DNA from: Steinernema hermaphroditum
Lineage: Eukaryota; Nematoda; Chromadorea; Rhabditida; Steinernematidae
Direction of reading: 5' to 3'
DNA: 64,000 nt
NCBI GenBank assembly: GCA_030435675.1
Contig: CM059624.1
Coordinates: 4,240,769 to 4,304,768 of the forward strand
The translations under genes were made by a program, and so were the position numbers. The notes under the pieces are model-generated. The model saw nothing but the letters and a program-made list of their open reading frames with translations. It made no database searches and was not told the DNA's origin. Numbering within the stretch: the stretch's first letter is position 1; each line of letters begins with the position of its first letter. Below are positions 1 through 8,920 of this stretch, in pieces.

Positions 1-396
1 CTTTGGTCTGGCTTCTGGCCAACTTGTCTAAGGTGGTGAGCAAATATTTTCGGTCACCGCTTTTATCGGATCTGAATCTCCTCCATTTCTCAATTTGTTG
101 TTTCTTGTAGAAAAGTGTCTGCTCTTTACGACTCGCTAGTTTATAGTCACTTAAGATACCTCTAAAGGCCACATAAAGGCGAAAAATAAAATCCAGACCC
201 GCGGCGCTCGGGGGTTCAAGTCGGATGTATGGTTAGGCATGCATTGTGGCGAAATCAGAATTTTCCGACAAACTGTTTTGCTTTTTTTATTCACTAGTGA
301 TGTAGCTTCATTTTGCACATAAAAGTACTGTATTTGGAGAAGACCACAGAGATTTACATGGATTTCTTTTTGTTGCACTTTATCTGGGACACCCTG
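1..396. mobile_element. Right end of a Tc1/mariner-like element
   Basis: The segment ends with GGGACACCCTG followed by TA at 397-398. This matches the right terminal inverted repeat of the fuller mariner element at 35780-37102, which ends GGGACACCCTG+TA. The element continues left of the window. No transposase is readable here; a minus-strand frame at 151-378 shows no recognisable domain. It sits immediately upstream of family member A and probably lies in an intron of that gene. Confidence 0.55.
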
Positions 397-427
397 TAGT
401 TTGTGATGTTACCTTGGTCTCAAACAG

Positions 428-2304
428 CGAATTTACTCCTCCCTTCAAGTGGTTTTCTTCGAATCTTTTCGCTCCACCACCATCAACCAAGTTCCAGATA
501 TTTCTGGCTGACAGCGAGGAAGTTAAGGATATTGTCCTTCCCGCAGAGAGATCATCAATTTGTAAGCAGCACGTGAACCTCCAAAAAAAGCAATTTTCAG
601 CCTCGATCGACTACTTTGCGGCTTTCCTCCACAAAGGCTGTTATGCCTACTTGGATTACAAGTGGAAACTCTTGTTTATGTGAACCTAACTGATGGTTCT
701 GTCAAGAGCCACAAAGTTTCATCCGCAGAAGATTTACAGCTGCCAGCTTACCATTGGTCTGATGAAAAACGCAAGTTTTGTGTTTGGCGATGTCGTCATC
801 ATCATAGCTTCCAATCGCGTTTTCCGTCTTGACACTTCGTAGGGTGCACATAGGCACTAGTGTACCTTTAGCGCCGTTTCAGCCTTCATACTCTTCACGA
901 CATCTCAAGCATCATTAAGTATGAAGATGGCTGTAGTGCCAGCATTTTCAAAGCGACTCAGGACGAAGAAGCGTTGTATGTTTGTCGCAGTGATAAAAAA
1001 ATATACAAAATCCAAGTGCGTAATATTGACTGGTCGTTCCTGCCTGGCATTGAATCTTGATTTTGAGGTTGAACAGGTACGAATGTGTGTATGCGCATCT
1101 GCAGAGGATTTAAAAATGAGTTTAGATAGCAGAGAAAACAAGTGAGGACAGCCACTGTCCCATTTGTTTTGAAAGATATGACATTCCGAAAATTCTCACC
1201 AAATGTGGTCACTCGATTTGTGAAGCATGCGAAACGATCATATCCGTCGTGGACGTACTTGCCCAGTCCAAGACTCTAACGTGCCCAATTTGTCGTGTTG
1301 TCACGAAGCTCAACGCCAATGAGGTCCTTCCCACCAACTGGTCCTTAAAGAGTAAGTTAGCTTTGAGGTATAGTGTTAGGTTGACGCACTGGAAATGTGG
1401 ATTTTACAGTGGAAAAGAAAGTGAAAGACGCAACAATCCGAAAATATGAAAATTGGACCGAAATATGTATTCCTTTCACTCTAACGATTTTCGTTATTTT
1501 GAAAAGACTCTAAAGACACAGATGACTCTAAACTTTTCATAATATTCAAATAGTGAGCTGGAAGAACCCTGGAAGCAGAGTAGGCTTTGACTAGCCATTC
1601 GAAAGGTGTAAACTATGACTCAAGTATGCGTGATTATATCAATGAGGATTCGCTAGCACTGTTTCAGATCTGACTACGAACAGTGGACCCAAATCGTCTC
1701 CCTCTCTTTCCTGTCGGTCATGCAACGCAGATGTGTTGGAGGGCCAAGTGTTCGACTGCAGTAAATGCTCGCTTGAGCGGAGAACTTTCGAGGTTGACAT
1801 CTCGACTCAAATACTCCTTCATAGCCCAATTTCAGATGTTGATGTGCGGTGTGTGCGCCATCAAAAACCATTCTTCTCACCTTGCTGATGTCAAGATTGT
1901 GAAATTTGTCAGCCAGAAAGCTGTAATGGACGCTATAAATGCTATCAAAGCTACCGAAATAGATTATGCCGTGGAAGGCGCTTAATTAATCGACCTGGTC
2001 TCAGAGGCTATCGAGGTAATTGCCAGCATATTATAATCAATGATTGGGGGTGTATTGTTATAGAAAGTGTCGAATTACGAAAAAGAAGCTAAAAGTTTGA
2101 TCAAGAAGATCAACAAAACTCGGCTGTTAACACAAAAAGGACTGGACGAATACTTAAAGGAGCTCAAGACAATCAATGGAAAGATCAAAAAGGTATATAT
2201 GGAAGGGCATATATGGTATCGAATCCGTTGTCAACGCAACTTTTTAGGGAAGAGACGCACTGAACAAAGTGGTCATTACTTGCGCCGAACTCGTCGTCAG
2301 TTAG
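428..2304 (+). CDS. RING/B-box/coiled-coil protein, family member A (5' partial, possible premature stop)
   Basis: Likely a RING-type E3 ligase, by family. Exons 428-561, 601-679, 740-838, 883-1015, 1126-1351, 1668-1792, 1836-2015, 2064-2192 and 2248-2304 join in frame. The exon at 740-838 carries the family motif ending VFRLDT; the next carries the TQDEEALYVC motif shared with member B. The RING lies at about 1150-1310 (CPIC, CGHSIC, CEAC-like spacing, CPIC). The B-box is split between 1668-1792 (CRSC, CSKC) and 1836-1900 (CGVC, HSSH), followed by a coiled coil. The first exons are missing and must lie left of the window, beyond the mariner end. An in-frame TAA at 1983-1985 interrupts the coiled coil although coding continues in the same frame into 2064; a weak donor just before it (GTGGAA) could splice it out. 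Either a truncated product or an early pseudogene. Confidence 0.65.
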
Positions 2305-3089
2305 AAATTGATTTTGCTCATTCTTATCTACCGTATTTTTGAATCCTGATAAATGTGACGAGACACGCACTCATAGCTCACTTCGTCATACTGCTCGCCA
2401 TAACGCGTAACATCATAAGAATCTGCTTCCATGCGGAAATCCTCTGTTTGAGAGACCTGGAAAAAGAATCTCTGGACCTAGAGCAAAACTTTCATTTCAA
2501 GGCAGAGCCGTAAAGTGATCACCGTCGAACATAAAGTGGTTTCAACCGTTTCCTTAATCTGGACCGTCCCTTGGGGATTTCAACCGTTCTCCATTGCTTT
2601 CAACCGTTTCCTTTAGGATTTGGACCGTTCTTTTAATTATTCAAATCAGAATCTGACCCTCAGATTCTGAGCGACGGTTCAAATACTCAGAAAGCAGAGC
2701 CAGGCAGCCGACTGCCGATTTTGGACTGGACTGTTCGAAGCTCGACTGATGTGCACTTTATAACTAGACCAAAGACATTTCTTGAATGAAAACGTCTTAC
2801 TAAAACGCCCACTTACCATTCAAATCCAGCATCCTAACGAACGCCTTTGCAACATCGAGAATCGCGTGGCCGCGAGCGCTTCGTGTTTAAATCACTGAAA
2901 AGTGTCCTTTAAGTGTCTGAGGTCGAATTGGGGTCGTGCACACACTAATCCGCGCCACATCGATGTCTCCCCTATTCGCATGGCCGATAGGCCGGAATCG
3001 GCCGCTGAAAGTTCTATTTTACGAATTTTACTACGATACCTAACATTTTATGTATTGCCATGCCCCATATTTAACGAACGCTTTCCGGT
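2305..3089. other. Intergenic, no gene seen
   Basis: No frame here has splice-consistent coding character or a recognisable domain. A short phrase (TTTCAACCGTT...) recurs three times around 2525-2625, hinting at a minor local duplication. Confidence 0.5.
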
Positions 3090-3352
3090 TTCTTGTCGCT
3101 GATTTCGTTTCGGAGCAGTAGAGCATGGTGGGGAGGACGCACTGGTCGAAGAGCCTTCGCTTCCATTTCATCAAGACGCTTCAGGAGGTCAGCAATTTCT
3201 TGTACCGCCCGAAAACGTTCGATCTGCACTGGACCTTGCTGCCGATTTTTTTTGAGTGTTCTCGCCTCAGCCTGACTTCTTGCCCGAGGTAGACGAAGGC
3301 TTTCTTGTCTTTCGTCTTGCTCGATCTCTCCAAGTTTCAGGTTTATTTTGTG
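3090..3352 (-). mobile_element. RTE-type non-LTR retrotransposon fragment
   Basis: The minus strand carries YLGQEV and then, after a frame break, FDQCVLPTMLY, the linker typical of the end of the reverse-transcriptase region in RTE elements. The plus-strand segment at 3333-3352 is the family 3' tail (CAAGTTTCAGGTTTATTTTG), also seen at 61511. The fragment is frameshifted and dead. Confidence 0.6.
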
Positions 3353-3424
3353 AACTTACCTTACTTTACTTTATTTCCCGAATCAAAGGCTTAGCGCCTT
3401 GCAGGACACCGAAAAATAGACAAA

Positions 3425-3530
3425 CAGAGGATGTCTCATTGCTGCAGGCTTCATCCCTGGCGTAGCGGTGGTGTCGGACCGGTCGTAGACTGCACGCTTC
3501 ACGGGACATCTAGAAATCGGCGAAACTTCT
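3425..3530 (-). pseudogene. Conserved coding fragment of unknown identity (copy 1)
   Basis: The minus strand encodes a stretch containing PVKRAVYDR and KPAAMRHPLFV. A second copy on the plus strand at about 14110-14225 encodes PVKRAVYDR and KPAAMKHPLLV with a variable middle. Matching amino acids despite base changes suggest both descend from a coding sequence. I do not recognise the protein. It may be host exon debris or part of a repeat. Confidence 0.4.
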
Positions 3531-3540
3531 TCATCGAAGC

Positions 3541-3896
3541 ATTATTTTGTGAAATCTACATTTATGTTGTGAAATCTACAATCTACATTAATGTGTCACA
3601 TCCAATTATTCGCCCACTCTCGGAGCGATTCTTCTCGAGCGCGCTACTGCCATCTTGAGGTGCCGAGTTTCTTAACGAAGTCGTCGCGCCATCTTGTCCG
3701 CGGCCTTCCGAGTGGTTTTGTTACTGGCGAACGCCGTTCTCCCCGTTGACGCGACCATTTTTTGGGCCCTTCGTTTGCTAGCTTCCAAGCGAAGTTCCAT
3801 TTGCGCTTCTTTGCGGCATCGACGACGTCTGTGAACGAAAGAGGAGTTACTACACCTCGCAACCAGTCGTTGCTCTTCTTGCCGCGCAGTCTTACA
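3541..3896 (-). mobile_element. RTE retrotransposon 3' fragment, downstream half (split by hAT)
   Basis: The minus strand reads KKSNDWLRG, KKRKWNFAWKLAN and GRPRTRWRDDFVKKLG, the conserved C-terminal tail of RTE-type polyproteins, then the 3' tail (TTTCACAAAATAA). The upstream part of the same element resumes at 5029-5062 (RRIERRVV), so the hAT at 3905-5020 landed inside it. Two other copies of this tail occur at 34308-34600 and 61511-62025. Confidence 0.8.
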
Positions 3897-3904
3897 CTGA
3901 CAAC

Positions 3905-5020
3905 CAGGGATGGGCGGAAGTAAAAATTTTGAAAACGGAAGTCGGAAGTCGGAAGTTCAGCTTTGAAAACGGAAGTCGGAAGTCGGAAGTTGGGCCGCGA
4001 AAACGGAAGTCGGAACTCGGAAGTCGGAAGTGAGAAAAACCCGCAATTCCGTGCATTGCGGAAGTCGGAAGCTGTACGCCAAGAGTTCATTCGCAACATT
4101 CAAAGAACAAACTAGAAACCAAGCTGCGGGATGTTAGTGTGTAAGAATAACAACTTCTCAACAAGTTCGTCCGAGAGACGAGTGCGCAAATCAGAGATAG
4201 TCAATCCTGCCGCTGAGAAGAGGCGCTCAGATTCCGCGGACGTGGCGGGTGCCGTAAAGTGGCGAAGTGCAAGGTGACGGAGGAGCGGAAACTTGCTCAT
4301 CGACGCAGTGCTGGACCAGAACTCATATGGATCGCATTTCACCTGTGGCAGAGTGGAGAAGTACTCATCGACCTCCTGAAGAAAGCTCGAACTGCCTTAA
4401 ATGCCTTACTTCCGGATTCTACTTCCGTGTAACGCCTCTCAAAACGGAAGTCGGAAGTTGGGCCGCGAAAACGGAAGTCGGAACTCGGAAGTCGGAAGTG
4501 AGAAAAACCCGCAATTCCGTGCTTTGCGGAAGTCGGAAGCTGTACGCCAAGAGTTCATTCGCAACATTCAAAGAACAAACTAGAAACCAAGCTGCGGGAT
4601 GTTAGTGTGTAAGAATAACAACTTCTCAACAAGTTCGTCCGAGAGACGAGTGCGCAAATCAGAGATAGTCAATCCTGCCGCTGAGAAGAGGCGCTCAGAT
4701 TCCGCGGACGTGGCGGGTGCCGTAAAGTGGCGAAGTGCAAGGTGACGGAGGAGCGGAAACTTGCTCATCGACGCAGTGCTGGACCAGAACTCATATGGAT
4801 CGCATTTCACCTGTGGCAGAGTGGAGAAGTACTCATCGACCTCCTGAAGAAAGCTCGAACTGCCTTAAATGCTTTACTTCCGGATTCTACTTCCGTGTAA
4901 CGCCTCTCAAAACGGAAGTCGGAAGTTGGGCCGCGAAAACGGAAGTCGGAACTCGGAAGTCGGAAGCGAAAAAAACGCGGAATTCCGGGCTTGCGGAAGT
5001 CGGAATTCCGCCCAACCCTG
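3905..5020 (-). mobile_element. Non-autonomous hAT element with 8-bp target duplication and internal tandem repeat
   Basis: The ends are CAGGGATGGGCGGAA and the inverted form TTCCGCCCAACCCTG. The flanks carry a perfect 8-bp duplication, CTGACAAC, at 3897-3904 and 5021-5028, the hAT signature. Inside, a unit of about 468 bp is tandemly repeated. Each unit encodes on the minus strand the hAT C-terminal dimerisation segment (SAESERLFSAAG, LVEKLLFLH) at 4112-4342 and 4580-4810, identical between copies. The terminal parts are rich in a CGGAAGT heptamer. There is no DDE catalytic region, so it cannot transpose by itself. Confidence 0.85.
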
Positions 5021-5028
5021 CTGACAAC

Positions 5029-5062
5029 CCTCCGTTCAATCCGTCGATCTCTTCGCCGTTTC
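5029..5062 (-). mobile_element. RTE fragment, upstream half (split by hAT)
   Basis: The minus strand encodes RRIERRVV, contiguous in frame with the KKSNDWLRG part at 3896 once the hAT and one duplication copy are removed. The copy at 61511-62025 has the uninterrupted equivalent (RRMERRVV, then KKSNDWLRG). Confidence 0.7.
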
Positions 5063-5388
5063 AGTATTATGAATGAGATGAATTCGAAAAGTGAGTGTTC
5101 GCAGATAGTCGGATATCAAAGGTGTGTGCCGAGTACGTTCCAAGGCAAAATGCGCCCGTAGGACACTAGAGGAGGCTCAGGTCGATAGCAGTTGCAGTTT
5201 CGAATTCTCAGAGTGCGAACGCAGTCTCCAGCGACCTCTATGAATCCCCTATGAAGTAAACACAATACCGTTCGCTTCTTATCGGCAAAGCAAATAGTCG
5301 TTTGCCACGATCTCTCTTTCACGGTTTGAGCACTTATTGATTTCCTTTTCCGTCGCAAGCGATTCTCCGCTTTTGCGTTTTTTCAGAA

Positions 5389-8183
5389 ATGGAACTTTTG
5401 GTGGAGAAAACGTACAATATCCCGCGTTTGCACAATCATTTTGTCGTCGGCGACAACAAACTCTATTTCCCAAACTACCCTGGAGTGAGAAAGAGGTGAT
5501 TTGAACGAATGATCAAGACACGAAATCTTTTCATCTAGGAGCAACAACGAGCTGGCCAATGTGGTTAACTCGTGGGAAACTTGCCTAGGACAATACTTCG
5601 CGCAGAAAAGCGCTTCAACATCTCCCACGTTGACTGTTTACGACCTTTTGTTAGGTCAAAAAATCGAGGACAAAGAAATCAGGAACTTCCCGCAAGACGG
5701 AATCCTGTCGTTCGATATGATTTCCGATGGAAAAGGCCGAATCTACCTGGTTAGAATGCTTCAAGAGTTCTTCGAACTTTGTGAGCTTGACGTTGGAGGC
5801 CCTGGTGAGCCGGCTACGGTCAAACAGAGGACGGGTCTGTAAGTTTTAAGCTCCACTACCTTGCTAGTCATTCCAGCACCAACGTTTACCACCGCCAAAT
5901 GTCGACATTGATCTCGACGTCGCCTACCAAGATGTTCTGTGCCAGATCGGGGCGATGGTTTCCTCTACTGGTCGATGATCTTCAATGTGGAGGTATGTGA
6001 GCGTCCGATATTTTTGCGTCAAGAATTGTCACTTTAGTACTTAATCCAATTTTCATTCACAACGAAGAAATCCACGTGCTTCGATCGAAAGACTATGCAC
6101 CACATATCCGGAAGAACTCCTTGAAAGACTGGAAATGTTCCGAGGTCCCGCTGTTGCTCCATCCACCTATGAATCAACGCTCTGCATTCCACAGCATCCC
6201 TTGCCTCGTGTTGGTTTTCAAGTACACTGCCGTGCTCGTGTTTTATAGGATGCAGTCGCCTCCGATGAGATTCTGCAGGCTTGATCTGAGGTGAGCTGTG
6301 GTTAGTCGAAGGCTGAGGTTGGAGTAGTCCCACTTAATTCAACGATTCTTCGGTGCGGACTTAAGTGGGGTTGATCTGTGTGGAGCCTCAGGATTTGGAT
6401 GAAACTCGGCATACCATCACTATTTCTTGAGCGAAACAGATGAGTCTTCGGTTAAAGAAGACCACATACCCTCTCAGCAATAATATTTTGCAGGAATAAC
6501 TTCCTAGGTACTATTAGTGTGCCAAGTTTTATCCAAATCATTAGGTACTAACTTCGAAGCCTCGCTTGTAAAAGTAGTGGCGTCATTCATGGTCTTAACT
6601 TGACCTAACAAGTACCACATTTGCTAGCTTGTGGACTTGACTTTAACCACAACCCATTTCACAATTTCGCCGCAAAAATCCCTCGCTTTCACCTTTTTCA
6701 TTCACTTTGTCTCTAAAAGGATGGTTCAAATGAAGGACCACATGATGACAATAATTGGCAAACATCACAGTGCCATTCTTGCGAGTCCGATCTTTGCAAC
6801 GTTGCTACAGATCCTGTCAGTCATCTTAAAAATTGTCAATTTTACCGTCAGCTCATGTGATTGACCGTTATCTGTTTGTCCTTAGATCTTTTGCTCGATT
6901 TTATCTGGCCAATGCACGTTCATACAAGTAAAAAATAAAATAAACACCAAAACTGAGAAATAACCATTACTTCCTTCAAGCGGATTCGAACCAGCATAGA
7001 TCGTTTATCAATCTAAACTGCTAGCCACTCAGCCATCGCCATATCGGTCTGCAGCGTTGTGTGCTGATGGCGCACTGCATAATATTATAGACTGCAAAAC
7101 TGCCATTGAGGGTTCGATACTCTCCGCGTGCCAAATTTTTAATTTTGCGCTTATAATGCTTTATATACATTTTACTCGCGTTTCCCTCGCCTAGATCTTG
7201 GGAAATGGTCGATTTCACCGAACAACTTGTAGCGACAACAGGAATTAATCTAGAAATGGTCGAGTACGTCACTCAAGACGAATATTGCATCTACATTTCG
7301 AGGCGATTCACTGACGTCGACAAGGAGCTCTTTAAGATAAGAGTGATTGAAAAGGAATCGCCTCATCAACCGACTGCTCCTTCCGCGCCAGAAGCAACTG
7401 ACTGCGAACAACCGACTCGCCTAGAGTGTCCGATATGTTTGGAAACATTCCGACAGCCCAAAATATTCACATCTTGTGGTCACTCTCTTTGCCACAACTG
7501 CGAGAGAAAGATCTCCGTTCGGGATCCCATCGCGAAAACAAAGACTATCTTCTGCCCCATTTGTCGAAGTTCCTCCACTTTGCGAGAGGATGAGGATTTG
7601 CCTAAGAACTGGAGTCTACAAGGTATGGTCACGCATGGAGAACGTCTCTTTATGATGGAGCTTTGCAGAGCTAGTTGATAAAGGTCGACATAAAATAGAA
7701 AAACCTCATGATATGACGTGGACACCATGCCACGAGTGCCAAGAGGAGAAGGACATTGAGAAGCTATTCCATTGCACTTCTTGCTCGAATTTGAGAAGTG
7801 GAGAGGTTCGTTCTTTGAAGAACAGCCCTATTTTTTTCCCTCGTAGGTCTTAATATGCGGCGACTGCGTGACGCGAAAGCATCGAGAGCACATTGACATG
7901 ATTAAAGATGTGGAGATTGTAACCGAAGAGTCAAAGAGCGATTTGCTGGGAACCTACGACAAAACGATTAGGGAGCTTGAGACCTTCATTAAGGTGATTA
8001 GCTATTATATCCAGAGCAGTCATATACGCATTTCAGGAAGCGAATGACAGAAAGACGTCGCTTGAAACAAGAAGACTGGAACTAGAAAAGAGGTCGATCT
8101 CGAAGGGAACGGCCAATAGAGAACATGAGACGCTGAAAACGTTGCAGAATGCGATGAAATATTTCGGTGATACTGCAGGATGA
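5389..8183 (+). CDS. RING/B-box/coiled-coil protein, family member B (intact, 544 aa)
   Basis: A probable E3 ubiquitin ligase of RBCC/TRIM type, but with the long variable domain in front of the RING. Eight exons: 5389-5495, 5539-5838, 5877-5992, 6038-6290, 7195-7622, 7669-7805, 7847-7993, 8037-8183. All phases agree. Residues 1 to about 260 form the family N-terminal region (NHFVVGDNKLYF at the start, FCRLDLR at its end). Then come YVTQDEYCIYIS and a C3HC4 RING at about residues 330-390 (CPIC, CGHSLCHNC, CPIC). The B-box spans two exons (CHEC, CTSC, CGDC, H..H), and about 90 residues of coiled coil end at TGA 8181-8183. The 0.9-kb intron 4 holds a tRNA-like SINE. The start is the first ATG ahead of the conserved N-terminal motif. 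The domain order is seen; the ligase role is inferred from the family. Confidence 0.82.
6973..7040 (-). repeat. tRNA-like sequence, probably SINE head
   Basis: On the minus strand an A-box-like TGGCTGAGTGGCT (7024-7036) is followed about 35 nt later by a B-box-like GGTTCGAATCC (6982-6992). The acceptor and T stems do not pair well, so it is not a functional tRNA. It lies in intron 4 of member B, antisense to the gene. Confidence 0.4.
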
Positions 8184-8359
8184 GACGTCTCTTGGGCTGA
8201 TGGACTCAGAGATCAGTAAGCAGGCTTATGTACATGCAATAAAAAAATTTTTCTCTCAAATTCTGCAAAATGCTGTCTACAAGAGCTGTCTCAACAACCA
8301 TCAACGGAACCTTCTAGAAGATCCTCTACAGTCTAGACAGAATCGCTTTTACTACTGGA

Positions 8360-8660
8360 TAAACCCGGCTGCGCGCGACTTCGCGCCCTCCAGGTACTAA
8401 AAGCCAATTAGGAGCTTATGCAAATGACTGAAGTTGTCCAAAAAACTGCAAAGCTAAAAAATACGCTAAAAACGGCACAAAAACTGTAAAGAAACGCAAA
8501 GCCTTGCGTCCCCAGAGATATGGTGGAAGTATAGTGTTACCATCTCAACTGCTTGTGTGGTTCGTTGCGAACGTGCTTCGTTTGTAAGCGGGCGGTGCCG
8601 GGCTCGGTTCCCCTTGGGGTCCTCCTTTTGTGTGGGTGTTTTCCCCGTGCTCACGGAAAA

Positions 8661-8692
<32 letters not shown>

Positions 8693-8745
8693 ACCAACGG
8701 ACCCATCGGTTCTCCATTTATATATAGGGGATTATCTTTGGCAGC
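8360..8745 (+). repeat. Interspersed repeat family X, copy 1, with (AC)n core
   Basis: This unit matches in reverse complement the segment at 43998-44477 inside the lipase gene, and a decayed copy at 26330-26707. It begins near CCCGGCTGCGCGCG, has a tRNA-like promoter stretch (TGGTTCGTTGCGAACG, later CTCGGTTCCCC), a dinucleotide run at 8661-8687, and ends near GGGGATTATCTTTGGC. A looser match to the tRNA-like part lies at 12115-12190. Features fit a tRNA-derived SINE. Confidence 0.65.
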
Positions 8746-8767
8746 GGATCGCCAGCCGCTTTATGGT

Positions 8768-8839
8768 GCATCGATGGTTCAGTGGCATAATGCTCGCCTG
8801 CCACACGGGCAACTCGGGTTCGATTCCCGTTGTCGCTTA
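8768..8839 (+). tRNA. tRNA-Gly(GCC)-like sequence, probably pseudogene
   Basis: The A box TGGTTCAGTGG, anticodon loop CTGCCAC (anticodon GCC) and B box GGTTCGATTCC closely match eukaryotic tRNA-Gly. The acceptor stem has at least two mismatches, the anticodon stem a closing C-A and the T stem a closing T-T. These defects, and its position directly after repeat copy 1, favour a pseudogene or SINE-derived tRNA. Confidence 0.5.
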
Positions 8840-8920
8840 TCGAATACATGAAGTGTTGAAACACAGGGCACCATGAACGACTAGCTCTTTATTCATGAAT
8901 CAGAGGCACAAGACGAGAAT

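Noticed and set aside
680..689. Two stop codons (TGA, TAA) in member A as evidence of a pseudogene
   Set aside because: A normal 60-nt intron (680-739, GTGAAC...TTTACAG) removes both and keeps phase.
4267..5076. Two near-identical plus-strand proteins of about 112 aa
   Set aside because: They are antisense to the duplicated hAT dimerisation segment and reflect its tandem repeat only.
8662..8690. CRISPR or other regular spaced array
   Set aside because: Plain dinucleotide run; no spaced direct repeats of CRISPR type exist anywhere in the window, as expected for a eukaryote.
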